Positions 1-12,200 of a DNA stretch of 34,956 nt are shown in pieces (the stretch's first letter is position 1; every line of letters starts with the position of its first letter). The stretch is from Heliocybe sulcata (lineage: Eukaryota; Basidiomycota; Agaricomycetes; Gloeophyllales; Gloeophyllaceae): assembly GCA_004369045.1 (NCBI GenBank), contig ML213529.1:338706-373661 (forward strand), written 5' to 3'. A program made the translations under genes and the position numbers. Under the pieces are notes generated by a model, which saw nothing but the letters and a program-made list of their open reading frames with translations, was not told where the DNA came from and did not search any database.

Positions 1-1500
1 TATATGACTTCACCACAGTTGTGGTAAATTATATATAAAGACTAGTGACCACTAGTGGCTAAAGGTAGATTGGCGCAGACCGGTCGCGGTCGTGCGGCAG
101 TCTCAATTCGATATGCACACTTCAGGAGACGCTTGTATCGTACTCTGCTTGACGATGCGATTCTAATGCACCCGGTGCGCTCTTGGTGCGATAACTTCTC
201 GGGCTGTCGTGGAGCGCGTGCTTGTCACACGGTCTCGGAGGGAGCGGGATCGGGATCGCCTACACAATGCGATCGAGGCACGCGTACAATGCCGTCGGTG
301 CAATGTGCGATGCTTCTAAAACTCGAGACAAACTCGAACGCGGTTAATGAGACGGGCGGCGCACGAGGCCGGACTTAAGAGAAAACTTGGAAACGAAAGA
401 GCTCACTTGTCGCGCGCGCTGTCGGAAGGGTTGCGCAAACTCTGGTTGAAGTCGGAAGACCGTCGAAAGCCTTATACTCTGGAGGAAACTCTTGCACCGA
501 GAACGAGATATGAAGGGTGAAGATAACTTGCATTTTCGATACAAAGAGAAAGGGTTTAAGTACAAACGTCGCCGCTACACTACTCGCAGTCGCACATGAA
601 GAGAAAACCGTCTCCCGCATACCATCTCCTGCGTCGCGTGCTCGTCCACAAGGCGCGCACCGCCCCAACCGCCCTGTACCTAACTTTCCTACCAATCCTA
701 TCGTTTCCGTGCGGTGCGGTGCCTGCATGAGTACGCTCGTAGCCTAGCTTGAAACGCGCGACGAGTCTTGTCCTCGCGCCACGCCGTACGAGACCTTGCG
801 TCGACGCTGCGGTGCCACAGTAACTTGAGTGGCGGGTGTAGTTGCCGAAGGGCGGTGCGGCTGTGCCGAAAGGGGTAGTGGGTCGGGCGAGTGATGCGTC
901 GTGCGGAGGGAGCCGAAACCGATGATGGAGGCGGTGAGTTGATGCGTACGGGCGCCCTGAGCATGCGACCCGACGGGCGGCGAAGGCGATGATGGGAATG
1001 ACAGGCGGGACATTGAGTGGGATGGTCGATCTAGAATGACTCGATGGCCTAGACTCCTCGGGACCGACCGGTCTGTGTTGTGCCGAGGTGCCGTTGACTC
1101 GATCGGAAAGATCCGGAGGCCGAGGCTTACGCGTCATTGTGGCCGACTCCAAGAATAGTTCCCGAGACCAGAATAGATCGGTTTGCATTGAGTCCCGCTG
1201 AATAGAGTGAGTGTCGCCGCGCTGCGGGGAATAGAGTCGCGAGCTCGCCGCCAGAGTGAATAGTCGGGGTCGCCAGTATAGTCGTCGCTCGCCTTCCAAG
1301 GAGCTGTCAGCGGCGAGCGAACGTGCAATAGAGTCGCAACGTCGCCGCAATCACGAAACGACCCTAAAACGCGTTTTCGGAGCGCAGAACCCTGATCGGC
1401 CGTATCACCGCCACTGAAGGAACAATGCACTTTATGTCGGCATCATGGATGCGCTGTGCGGGAGCAACCGTGGAGCACATAAAGGCACCATTATGAATTT
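1..1500. other. Gene-poor, CpG-rich stretch; no supported gene
   Basis: No recognisable gene. The stretch is rich in CpG, and open frames occur on both strands, the longest on the minus strand at about 580-1350. Its translation is Arg/Ser/Pro-rich, matches no family I know, and overlaps other open frames, which is what CpG-rich non-coding DNA gives by chance. Around 1200-1340 a short word close to AATAGAGTCGC recurs several times in degenerate form. From about 1480 the composition changes sharply to AT-rich. Confidence 0.5.
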
Positions 1501-1613
1501 TTACAGGAATTTTTTACGAGTCCTGAGTTTACGAAGGTCGAGTCTTTACCGGAGAAAATGGTTCCGACCTTGATAGACGTGGGAATTTGTGCCGAGAAGA
1601 CGTGTGAACTTTG

Positions 1614-1983
1614 TTTGTAGTCTTACTTCAAAATTTGCAAGGAATATTGGAACTCCGCTTGTAGTCTTGACTACAAAATCTGTTTGTAGTCTCAGTTTTC
1701 GGTAATCGGGACGGTGGCTCATCACATCTTCTCCGTTCCTCCTGACGTTTCAAATATATCATCTACACATATATTGGGATGTCTCCCAATATTTCTGTCA
1801 ATTTAGAACCACGCAGTCAGGTCTTGTGGATTTGTTTCTGTCCGGCCGATCAGTAACATGTTCCTTACCGTGTGAATCAATGTGGCGCAGACATTTCCGC
1901 GCCGGCTGGGATTCCTGGCCTCTGATTGGCTGCTGGCATGTCTCTGGAGCGCTGCTTGTTACTGACTACAAAGGTTTGTAGTC
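1614..1983. repeat. Cluster of short palindromes built on TTTGTAGTC / GACTACAAA
   Basis: The word (T)TTGTAGTC occurs at 1614-1622, 1659-1666, 1683-1691 and 1975-1983. Its reverse complement GACTACAAA occurs at 1669-1677 and 1964-1972. Neighbouring copies form near-perfect small hairpins: 1659-1677 has a 2-nt spacer, 1669-1691 a 5-nt spacer and 1964-1983 a 2-nt spacer. Such clusters are typical of ends or internal repeats of decayed non-autonomous transposons, but I could not delimit an element or a target duplication. Confidence 0.6.
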
Positions 1984-2009
1984 GGGCTATAACAGACTCT
2001 TGGGGGCAA

Positions 2010-2066
2010 CTATGATGCACTTGCAGGTCGATAATCGCAACTTTCGACCCTGCAAGTGCGTCATAG
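2010..2066. repeat. Imperfect inverted repeat (foldback)
   Basis: The arm at 2010-2031 (CTATGATGCACTTGCAGGTC onward) is the near-perfect reverse complement of 2044-2066, with one mismatch and one extra base. A loop of about 12 nt separates them. Transcribed in either direction it would form a long stem. No protein-coding gene covers it. Confidence 0.7.
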
Positions 2067-2164
2067 CTATGCTCTGATGTAATCATCATTAGGTAGGCTT
2101 TTTCCACCTGCATTGAGGCATACCAATATCCATAAAATACAGAAAAATTGGCAGAAAAATCGAA

Positions 2165-2460
2165 ATATATTCTCGGAACCAGAGGCAGTGCTATAAGAGC
2201 TCTTAATAGTGCTTCCTCATGTCGGCAATCACTCCTGGCAGACAGATCAAGGCAAACATGGGTAAATATTGGCAAAAAAATCAGGTAAATGGAAGCACTT
2301 AGTCAACCAAGAACTAATGCTTATATAGGCATAGGAGCATGTGGCATGCTCAGACTGCCCTCGGTCATTCATAAATCTAGGAAGAATTACACTAAATCAG
2401 GATATATTTCTGGGACCAGAGACAGTGCTATAAAAGCTACTAATAGCACTATATGATGTC
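2165..2460. repeat. Diverged direct-repeat pair in AT-rich DNA
   Basis: The segment 2165-2223 is repeated at 2402-2460, offset by 237 bp. Both share the order ATATATT, GGRACCAGAG, CAGTGCTATAA and TAATAG.. before a closing ATGTC. By eye they are about three-quarters identical. A further related word, GCTTATATA, appears near 2319 and 2619. This looks like decayed repetitive DNA rather than a gene. Confidence 0.5.
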
Positions 2461-2469
2461 TAGACTACT

Positions 2470-4983
2470 GAACAAGGGCTAATGGCAGCCTGGATAATAA
2501 TGTCTAGAATACCAGTATCCAATACCTCAAGCAACTGGGATAATTACAGATTTGCTTTATTTGGAATAATTTGAAACACATAAAAGTGTGCAATGAAACT
2601 AGGAGCACTCAGGCTTGTGCTTATATAAGCATGAAGTACTAGCATAGTTACAGCTTCTATTGATGCATAGGAGATTCATAATTGCATGCTGGGTGCCACG
2701 ATCCTGATATAATGGCATCTGGTTTTTCTTGTTCATGGAAATCTCATTATATAATTAGACAAGGTTTTTTCCAACATCATTACATAATAAATAAAAGCTT
2801 ATACATTTTAGTCCCAGACATAGAATATATAAATAACACTCAGGACTCGAAAACCATGCCAGGCGTGCAATGGCCCACTACCCGCAAGTCCGTATTTTGT
2901 CTGTCCAATGGACAGTCTACACAGTCGACGTCGGGCGCGAGGTGTGGGTGGCCTAATTAGGCAACAGTGCCTGGCACCGTCGGTGACCGACGTCAATGGG
3001 TAGTCCGTTATAATATATAGTATGTTTACACTATAGTACTCTACAGCTAAGGGAACCCCTGCCCCGGTACCACCGCCGGTGTCAGCCCAGAGCGACTTTG
3101 AGCCTAGCTAGGCCCCAGGGACAGTTGCAACGGTAAGCCTAATAAGGCTCATAGTCTGGGACGTCTAGGTGCTGATTCTTGTTCCACTGAAGGAATCCTT
3201 CGTCGCCTGTGCCCAACCTAACACAGACAACGATAGCACAAAGCCGTGAATAACGCAGCAATGCCTGAAATATAAGCTTGGGCACTTGTTTATTGACGTG
3301 GTGAGTCCCTCAACAATCGCACGACTTTCCTCTCTCTGCTGCGGCATGTTATCTTGAGGCCTGATGCATGAGGTCTTCTCTGTATGGTGGATGGAAAGGG
3401 GCAGATATTACAGAGGGTACATCTGGAAAGGCCGGCATGTTCTGTCTCTTTCCCTCCTCGACGGGTCAAATGCGCGACACTAGAGAGGATTGGAACACGA
3501 TTTCGTTGTCAATCTGCTAACGAATTCCAAGACTCTATGTACACTTGAACACTGGACTGGTGATTATTCTACGAGATCATGGATGCCCAGGTACCCCTCC
3601 AGTCTGCACCCGCCTACCGCTGCTTCCATAACTAACCCTACTTATCAGTGCCATGAACCCGTCAACAAGTAACCATCGTATCACATCCAGCGACCTCGTT
3701 CTCCTTCGGTCGGCATCAACTCCGGGTCCGGAACTCTTCAGCTTGCTTCGGTGCCGGCTCAGTTGTACAGTCTCACAGTCTGCTATGCTGGAGCTCGGCA
3801 AGGCGTTTCTCTCCCATTTTCATTCAATCTTCCTACCACGGTGCCGCTCTCCTTGATGAGCTGATGCACGTCCCGTTGTTGCACATCTCCGAGTGAGTGC
3901 GAGTGCGACACAGGCCCCTTCTTGTTCTTGACGAGAAGAAGATGCCGAGCGGTGCATGGCAACTTCTACTTCTCGAGAACGTCTGCAGGCGTCCTTCGTA
4001 AGGCACTACGCGCCGCCACGCCCAAGTTACCTGCACTCTCTTCTCGCAGCGGTGCGTACGGCGAGTACGCATCTCATACCTCGTGCTCCACGATCCGACT
4101 ATTCCAAGACGTCAGATACGTCCCTGCGTCTGCTCGCATATCCACTGCTCAACTTTGCTTTTCTAGCTACCTTATCGGAAGCCGTTGCCTAAGAAGTATC
4201 GAAACAGTGTGGTACATGGCATTGCCATACCCTCTGCGTCGCATGTCTCAATCATCCCAGAACCCCAGAACGGAGCTCCAGGATACCGATCGTATCTTGG
4301 TGCCTCTTTCTTACCGTGAGATTAGCTACTGCTTATCTTCGTTGCTATTAGGCTCTGCAGGGTGCACTCGACAACATGTGCCGCGACACACGGTCGCGCA
4401 GTAAAGGAACAAGTTCTTGTACAGTTACCCCCTTGTCCTTCTACGCCTCGATCATCCTATAGCGAACATCCTATAGCGATCAAAAGCACGCTCTAGTGCG
4501 TAGACCTCACCCAGAGCGTCCCCACCTCCGCTCACAGATTCATTCTTCTCAGGCCCCGAGCGTGCCTGTGTTGTCTCACAGGCGCCGGTACGCTTTCCTG
4601 TGGGATACGTTCATTTATTGTCTCTGAGATGTCGGGGAAAGACCATCAGACTTATTCTCAGTGTCCCTAGGGGCGACTCATCAAAGATACGCAGGCCAAA
4701 TTCCGAGGCTGTCTCGATGGCTGCGAGGTATCGGTAGTGCTGGATCTGAATATTGCGAGCACCGGTCCGCGAGATGTAGTAGTCATCAGTTGATAGATAA
4801 CATGGGTGCACCAATCCACAGCTCTAAAGATATCGTCAAGGTATTGCGGTTACATGCGACTACAGAGGTCTTAGCGACGCCAGCTACCGCCAAGGCACAG
4901 TATTTGTACGTATTTGTCTCGCTTTCCCTCGAGCGCCTAATTCCTGAATACAGTGCCCAAGACTTGCTCCCAAACACATCCAA
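2470..4983. other. No supported gene; AT-rich to mixed intergenic DNA upstream of SNF8
   Basis: No gene recognised. The AT-rich part runs to about 3050. The part at 3000-3480 has the look of a fungal LTR fragment (short inverted motifs, no coding), but I could not find a matching partner, TG..CA borders or a target duplication. Between about 3490 and 4410 there are open frames of 60-160 codons on the plus strand with Ser/Arg/Leu-rich translations and no family resemblance. They may be remnants of a dead gene or chance frames. Confidence 0.4.
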
Positions 4984-5736
4984 ATGCATCGTTTGGGCGG
5001 AGGCATCGCCGCCCTCGAACGACACCAACAAGCTCAACGCTCCTTCGCGCAGCTCTCCACCGAAATATCCCAGGCGCAAATCACCAACCTCCAATCCCAG
5101 CTCTCCCAGTTCCGCACCGCGCTCGCCCACTTCGCGTCCACGCACCGCGACAAGATCGCCAAGGACCCCTCCTTCCGGTATGCGTTCCAGCAGATGTGCA
5201 CGTCTATCGGCGTCGACCCGCTCGCCGGCCCGCGCAAGGGCGGGTGGTGGGCGGAGCTCACGGGCATTGGGGACTGGCAGTATGAGTTGGGCGTGCAGAT
5301 TGTGGACGTGTGCGTTAGTACGCGGGAGAGAAATGGCGGGCTGATCGAGATGGCAGAGCTGATTAGGCTGGTGAGTAAGTTGAGAGGCGTGAATAGTGGG
5401 GAGATCACGGAGGAGGATGTCGTGCGCAGTATCAGGACGCTCGAGCCGCTGGGCGCGGGGTATCAAGTCGTCGACGTCGGCGCTGGCAGGAAGATGGTGA
5501 GGAGCGTGGTGAAGGAGCTGGATGATGACCAGATGGTCGTTATTGCTATCGCCCAGGATAGCGGTGGCCGGGTGGATGTGGATGGGCTCGTGCAGAAGAG
5601 AGGATGGAGTGTTGAGCGCGCGAGAGCAGCGTTGGAGAACATGCTCTTGCGAGATGGGCTGTGCTGGTTAGATGAACAGGACGAGAGTTGTCCGCAGGTG
5701 TATTGGGTTTTATCGGCGATGCAGTGGGACGAGTGA
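4984..5736 (+). CDS. SNF8: ESCRT-II subunit SNF8/VPS22 (EAP30 family)
   Basis: A single-exon, 250-residue protein, the usual length for Snf8/Vps22. In known systems this subunit joins Vps25 and Vps36 in the ESCRT-II complex on endosomal membranes, sorting ubiquitinated cargo into multivesicular bodies. The start at 4984 gives the family N-terminus (MHR-GGG-AA) followed by an amphipathic, Gln-rich helical stretch at about residues 15-60. The family signature is clear: FRYAFQQMCTSIGVDPLAG near residues 65-85, then GWWAELTGIGDWQYELGVQI, then RNGGLIEMAELIRLV. Two winged-helix domains fill the remainder, with ERARAALENMLLRDGLCWLD near the C-terminus and a closing YWVLSAM. I see no frameshift or intron. 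The 3' neighbour is a 2.5-kb stretch with no recognised gene. Confidence 0.96.
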   Translation: MHRLGGGIAALERHQQAQRSFAQLSTEISQAQITNLQSQLSQFRTALAHFASTHRDKIAKDPSFRYAFQQMCTSIGVDPLAGPRKGGWWAELTGIGDWQYELGVQIVDVCVSTRERNGGLIEMAELIRLVSKLRGVNSGEITEEDVVRSIRTLEPLGAGYQVVDVGAGRKMVRSVVKELDDDQMVVIAIAQDSGGRVDVDGLVQKRGWSVERARAALENMLLRDGLCWLDEQDESCPQVYWVLSAMQWDE

Positions 5737-8260
5737 GGTACGTCGCCTATCTTATGATACTGCAGCAGTCATGTAACTCAGATCCTTCGACATTAGCTAG
5801 GTCAAACTACTCTTATAGCGCCCCCAATTGCGTAGAGATGAAGGCAGTCTCCGTATATGCGCCCACCTGTCCTTTTCCTGGTGTTTGGCTCGACGAACCA
5901 CCATCGAATTTGCCTCCCGAGCTCTCTTCCCAGTTCACGTATAGTTTATGGAGTGCAGTCACCGTCGCGAAGGTCATTCTGCGTCGGTGGCTTCGTCCAA
6001 TCCAAGCCAGCTGATCTGCACTTCACCCTCCCCCGTCTGTCCCGGAACAGGACGACGTCCTGCTTTCCACTATCTTTGCTCTCTATTCGCAGTCAGCTGG
6101 GGTATCCGCCGGTTCTCTGCATCGCCTCTCGAATACGCTGTCGATGTCGCTCCCGATGTCCGCGTGGATGCGGTTGATATCTACTGCATCACACCTGGAG
6201 ACCACGCGGCGCTCTCACCACTGTCTTGTCCTCCTGTCACATCCCTGCCTCTGACGCTGTGGCGAGTGGCAACACTCTTGCGGTGCAGCTGGACATACAA
6301 CCCCCAGCCCGCGCTGTTTTGGATGCAAACCTTGGAATGTGCTGGCAGTAACTGGAGGACATTCCACATTCCCATAATCTCAGCCTGCCCTGCGCGGCAC
6401 GCTTTGCAGCGTGCCTCAAAAACTTTTCCCTTGCGTCCAATGTCGGGCTAAAGTCGGTTCCTCGCTGTGTTCCGCACATTCTCTACGATATCTCTGTCCA
6501 TCCACCAAGACTTCCTGGGCAGAAGCGGCCTCTTACGCGCACTTCGTATCTTCAGTCGAGCGAGGATCACATCGTAACTCTTCCTCGCTGTCATTGGCAG
6601 GTTCTAATTGGATGGCCGCGCCTGCGTCGGAGGCAGCATGTCCGTCCCCCGTCCGTCTGATGCCTGGAAGTGCTGGTCCGCTACTCTCCGAATGGAGACA
6701 CTGCTAGGCAGTTGCGAAGGACATCATATTCGTTGACATTCCGATCTCAAACGCGAGCACCTGCGACTACTCTGCATTGTACTTCAGGCTACTGCGTGTC
6801 TGGCCCAAGTTACCGCATGGCAGTTCGCCCAGACTTCCGTGCGCCTCCATTCCTACGCACCACCACATCCTCGTCCGAGTTCATCGTCGCCTGCACGCTG
6901 GAGTTGATCTTACTGCGGATGGGTATTTACGAGCTCTCCAGAGTACGCTACTGCGTAGACTCTACTCTATCGGCTTGTCTAGTAAAATCGAATCCTCAGT
7001 GCAGTTCGGCAGACTCTAATGCCTCCTTCACAAGTACTCTTCTCCCGGGGATCCGTTCCGGCTGGTCCTACGATTCCTTGGCATCTTATATGCTTACAGC
7101 CTTTCCCGCGACGTCGCACCAAGCGGAGTAAGCATTGAATGTTATTTGCGGTTCCCGTCTCCGTCGAGGTTTTTCTCCCCTTGCTCTCTTCGACTTCCAC
7201 GGGCTCCAGGTGCTCATCGTATGCTGGAGTGTATTGGCAGTCGTCTTGGTATGGAACGAAGTCCGCGCACCCGAGTCGAAGATATATTCTACTCAGACAG
7301 GTAACGGGGCAAGGGCCGCCAATGTACGGTCATCAGACTTTCCGGTTCGGAATACCACGAGACAGCATGGGATTGCCGCTGAATTCACCGTCTTCTTCGC
7401 TTCGATCCGGCTGGTACGTTCCTCAACCTTGTTTGTGAATAATCTAGGCTGACGATCCGGGTGAAGTCTGAATATGCTGCTGGCGGCTCTCCGTCTTCCA
7501 GTCCACACGAACCTGTGATACACTCGTCTCTTTCCCTGCTTCATATGTCACACCGAAATCTGGACTCGTTCGCGTCTATATATGAGGACATCACCGTCTC
7601 ACGCGTTTCAATTGTAGCCATCCTCGTCTGCCATCTGACTGACGAGAGGAGGAGACGATGCACTGCTACTGTCCCTGACTGTGGAGGTGCGCGAAATCCG
7701 TCGCCGCTATTCTCACCAACACCTGAGCAGGTCGTATGCCTTTCCCAGCACTTGACCCTGGGGGTTCGCACTATTTCGCAAGGAAATCTCGGTGATATCG
7801 TGTGCGTCATAACGTCCCGCACAAATTCTGACCCGAGTCGCATGTTCTACCGCGCAAAGGCATTCTTCCTGCTTCGCGTGTGCCTTTTCACGCATACCGT
7901 CGGAATGCCGTGAGCACGGCTTCGTTCGTTCTTTCAGGCGTGGTGGTCCATATCCGAATTCTTCCCGTGTTCGTCGTTCATCTGTGACGTCATCGTCAAC
8001 CATAGTACTCGCAACTATATTCCTCGAAGCTCCAAACGATGCGATCTTGAGGTAGAACGACGGTAATAAAATCCTTCTGGATACCGTTTCTACGGTACAC
8101 TCACACGGAAGCTCAAGTGTCTTAGCGGGCCCCGACTCCCGGACGAGAAGTCAGTCATGAGTCTCGGTATAATTCCGTAATAAATGAGCACGTTGGCTAC
8201 TCAAGAACCGTTCTCGCCCTAACATTAGCAGAGGCTTCCGCACCGATGGTATTCAATCGC
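5737..8260. other. 2.5-kb stretch with no supported gene
   Basis: No gene recognised. Plus-strand open frames of 80-170 codons follow one another (for example around 5948-6451, 6670-7131 and 7461-7913). Each is Ser/Arg/Cys-rich, none resembles a known family, and no chain of splice sites I tried joined them into a sensible protein. The plus strand is pyrimidine-rich. It could be a decayed gene or long 3'/5' non-coding DNA between SNF8 and the royal-jelly family gene. Confidence 0.4.
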
Positions 8261-8265
8261 GGGCA

Positions 8266-8270
8266 TATAA
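8266..8270 (+). promoter_or_regulatory. Putative TATA box of the royal-jelly family gene
   Basis: CATATAAGA lies about 40 bp upstream of the ATG at 8307. If it acts as a TATA element, transcription would begin only about 10 nt before the start codon, giving a very short leader. Confidence 0.45.
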
Positions 8271-8306
8271 GAGTCGCCAACACTTAGGCTTGCGCGTCGA
8301 GCGAAG

Positions 8307-9823
8307 ATGCTGAGCCTAGTATCCGCCACCGTCCTCTCCGTCGCCGCAGGCGTCTTAGCCGAGGGTACCAGCAAGCTAGAGTCTCGATGGGCTACACCCA
8401 ATCCATACGAGCCCTTCCAGGTGTATGACAACTCGTCCTATGGCCCGGCTCTCCAACTTGAGCATCTGTTCTACGACCAGGTGCGTCTTTTTAGTCTCTC
8501 GTAGCTATTGCATGCCAAGCTAATAATTGCGTAGTGGCCGACAGGATTGAGCGTCGCGTCAAACGGAAGGATCTACGTGAACTTCCCTACTGCCGTCAAC
8601 TACACCAACACCCAGTACACCGTCGGCGTCGTCACTAGCTTCACCACCGAGGCTGCCTTCCCCTCCGTCGAGTACAACCAGCCGCCTGGTGGCTTCGTCA
8701 ATCCTGCCAACCCGAACTACGGTTCAGGCGACTCGGAGCATCTCGTCAGCGTACAGAGCGTCGTTGTCGACGCTCTCGACCGTGTTTGGGCTCTCGATAC
8801 TGGACGGCCTCTATGGAACGGGTCCATGCTCTACGCGACGACGGGTGGTCCGAAGCTCGTCGGGTTCTATCAGAACGGGACTCGTTTCGCCAACTACGTC
8901 TTGCCACCTACCACCGCCTACCCCGACACGTATCTGAACGACGTCCGATTTGACCTTCGCCCTTCGACTCTCCCGTCTGGACAGGGTGTTGCATACATCA
9001 CCGACTCTAGGTAAGCACTTCGTGTTACGATCAGACAGTGAACCTAACTTCGCCAATAGCAACGAAGGCCGGAATGGAATTATCGTCATTGATCTGGGTA
9101 CTGGGAACTCCTGGCGACACCTCGACGGCACTCCTTACACCCGCGGAGATGCTGGATTCATCAGCACCTATGACGGAATGGTATTCCAGCCCATCAATCA
9201 GGGGCCACCCGCCGGTACCTACTCGCATTTGACAACGGGCTCGGACGGCATTGCACTTAGTGCTGGTGAGTGTGCCCCATCATTGTCGCAATTCAGGCAT
9301 CTTAGCAATGAATTACGTTAGACGGTGCCTACCTCTACTTCTCCCCCTTGTCTTCGCGTCGCCTCTACCGTGTCCCGACGTCGTATCTCTTGGTCGAGCC
9401 GGGACCTACGAATGTCAATGCCGCTAACGCTGCCATTGCTGCGACTCAGTATCTCGGTGAGATGGGCGGTAGCCACGCTGATGGGATGGAGACCGATGCA
9501 TCCGGCGTGATCTACATCGGCGCTCCCGAGCAGGATGCGGTTAAGATGTACCACCCCGACACGGGTATGTGGATGCCATTCGTCCGAGACCCGAGAATCC
9601 AGTGGCCGGTGAGTCGATGATCTTCGTGTTCAGGAGATCAAGTGAGGCTCAGCCTACCTTACTATCCTAGGACACGCTTTCCGTTGCTACGAACAACCGT
9701 CTATACTTCACCGTGAACCAGTACTGGCGCCAGCCGGCTGTCAACAACGGTACTGAATACCGTATTCCACCTTACGGTATCTTCAGTGCGCCCATTGATG
9801 CTGGGAAGGTCATCTTGACGTGA
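8307..9823 (+). CDS. Secreted major royal jelly / yellow family protein (five exons)
   Basis: Exons 8307-8480, 8535-9010, 9060-9265, 9322-9608 and 9671-9823 join in frame to give 431 residues. All four introns (49-62 nt) have GT..AG borders. The first ~18 residues (MLSLVSATVLSVAAGVLA) are a plausible signal peptide, so the protein is probably secreted. Family features are a WPTGLSVASNGRIYVNFP segment, LVSVQSVVVDALDRVWALDTG, YLNDVRFD, GVAYITDSSNEGRNGIIVIDL, a GDAGF/YDGM stretch, DGAYLYFSPLSSRRLYRV, and GSHADGMETDASGVIYIG, matching the repeated blades of the yellow beta-propeller. In insects the family includes melanin-pathway yellow proteins and royal jelly proteins; its fungal role is not settled. 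An alternative last intron (about 9820-9870, GTGAGA..GGTAG) would replace the final Thr-stop by a short hydrophobic tail ending at 9914. Confidence 0.9.
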
Positions 9824-12200
9824 GACGAGGCTTGCGACGGACTTTACGGACTGCATGATGCTCGGTAGTGTCGGATACGTTGCCCTGTACGAGTGGTTCG
9901 GCTGCATTGTATGAATGTTTTGATATGCGCAATGCGGCTCAGGCGCTGTGATCGACGCTAAACAGAGTCAGAGGCCAATGTTTCAGATTACAGAAGCAAA
10001 CAAAGACATGTCGGCCGCTAAGATCTCAGGTATGGACGCCGGCTATGCTGAGGAAGTCTTCGATATGAGAGAGAATAGCGGCCACTTTGACAGAGACACC
10101 TCGGACCCGTACAAAGAGCTTGAGCACTGCCGTCTAAGAGAGGGCGAGACAACAATTGCCACCGTAGATGTAATTTCATCGGTCCGGTTCGATAGCCTTA
10201 ACGTTAACGACGTCTGTCGTCGTACTAGTACCGTAGTTCAAACGTTCAAGCTTCAAGGAAGAAAGTGCGACCTTCGCCTAATCAGAGCGACGTGCGTCGG
10301 GTCGTCCAGGCACTTGCTTTGAAACCAATGAGATACTCCGAGAGATGCTAGGTACCAGATACAGTGTAGGGCGAAACGTCCTGGAGGTCGTACTGGTATC
10401 GCATAAGGAACAGTGGACTGTCTAGGGCCTGGGCGAAGATGTGGTTTGCGACAGGGACTACCGTATCACTTGGTACAATATACCTGCCTCCGATACGCAT
10501 AGTCAATAACTCTCCTGGTCCAGTAAACACCACCTATTACAAGCTGAGATTCGGAATGGGGGAGCCAATTCGAGAACGACGCAGAGAGCCACAGATCAGT
10601 CACTGAATTTGGGCGGACAAGCGGTTGCCATCGGGCGACCTTAAAAGCAGATCGCCACGAATTTCTCGAGCACGTCGGCATGCTCTGTCAGAGAGCCAAA
10701 AGTTCTGCTCTCGACTACAAGGGTGGTGCTATAGCAAGAGCTTAGCAGCGATACGCACGAGGCATCAGCTAGAGCCTGACCGTTAGAGCCTGACCGAAGG
10801 TAGTCGCAAGTGCACGCGGATGGAGAAGGTATTCTGAGTTAATGGGACGAGCGGCGGGGGAGATGTCCAGAATCGCATGAGTTCCGGGGGACTCCAGGAC
10901 GCCGAGTTGTGAAGGGGAGAATATACTACTAGCGCGGTATATCCCGAGAGCCGTAGCGAGCTTGCACCGAGCTGACATACACTCGCGCATGTCGAGGTGG
11001 CCAAGCTGGTTGCGAGTGACGAACTGAAGTATGCAGGACACTTTCGCCGAATGGTAGCATCGCATACCGCATGGAATGCCGTCGAGGATGAACCACAAAG
11101 GCCTTAACGTAGTGAGACAAGACTTCTGGGTCAGGCACAGAATAATGAGACCTTGCAGATGCAATATGAAGCTAGAGGCATTAGACCTGCAGAATCAGAG
11201 TCTTGGTGGCGGGCGCAAGGCAGGAGAGCTTCGGCTAATGCCGAAAGTCGAAACTCCTCTCTTATCCGCCATCTCATCATACGAGCCTGGGGGACACTCT
11301 AGCTCTTTGGCGATGCTCTGAACGCTCACGGGTCAGTATTCTTAAGTATTGGGCTGCTCTGCGCGCCTAATGCCTCTTTCCCGCGCAGGTCTGGTCATCG
11401 ATGGGGTGCCTGTCAAGAGGGGACCCATGAACGACGGAAATCGGCCATTTTCTGTCATGATACGAAGGCATGCCCTAGCTCGCATTATACAGGCCTAAGG
11501 TACTCGGATAACTGGTGATAGAGACACTGTTGAAGCGGTAGAGTCACTGTTGCAGTGGATGTCCGACTGATTCGATGACAGCATCGTCGGGATGAATCTA
11601 TACTACCAGAGGTAAGCATCGGCATTCTCGAACGGTCGGTTATGCAAGTCTGATGTAATGTCTTCTCAGATGGATGGAGTTATGAGTCCGATGTCGCTAT
11701 CGCCGCTCATCGGACTGTGGTACTCTCGTACGGGTCCGCACGTTTTGAATGTCTCCTCGAGCCGATCTCTTCTGACAGCTGATGGTAGGAAATGTTTTGT
11801 ACGATCACCTCGTCGCTCAAGCCAAACACCACTATGTTACTTTCGGTTCACGGCGTCCCTTTTTGCGATTGAACAAGGGATACCTGCATCCTGCCTTCAT
11901 CGTAGCGATTGATTTTGGTGAGTTGACGCTCGATTTGGGATCTAAGATAATCATTGAAGGAGTAGATAGAAATACTACAGGAACCACATAAACTATACCA
12001 GCATATACGAACAGGCAAGAAGACTGAAACAGAAACATAAACTACATGTTGTGGAGAATGAAGAATATCTGAGCAGAGAAATGTAATAGGTATGCAAATA
12101 GCCGCGGCGAACGTTACTGATTCTAAGCGAAATCATCAGAAAATCGAAACGAAAAGTTGCTACTTGCGCAAACAAAAGCCCGTATCCGACTCAAACGCCC
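9824..12200. other. 2.4-kb stretch with no supported gene
   Basis: No gene recognised on either strand. Open frames are below about 130 codons and unlike any family I know. A small tandem duplication of a 13-bp word (TAGAGCCTGACCG) is at 10770-10796. The DNA is the shared 3' flank of two convergent genes, the royal-jelly family gene (+) and the zinc-finger gene (-). Confidence 0.45.

Noticed and set aside
580-1350. A 256-codon open frame on the minus strand
   Set aside because: Arg/Ser/Pro-rich translation with overlapping open frames on both strands in CpG-rich DNA; no domain, no conserved motif.
1877-2275. A 132-codon minus-strand open frame
   Set aside because: It spans the foldback and part of the diverged repeat pair; its translation matches nothing I know.
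3000-3480. Possible solo LTR of a retrotransposon
   Set aside because: The general look is LTR-like, but I found no second copy, no clear TG..CA borders and no target duplication.
3922-4404. A 160-codon plus-strand open frame
   Set aside because: No family resemblance and overlaps another open frame of similar quality; not enough to call a gene.
5948-7131. Consecutive plus-strand open frames downstream of SNF8 that might be exons of one gene
   Set aside because: I could not join them by plausible short introns into a protein with any recognisable feature.
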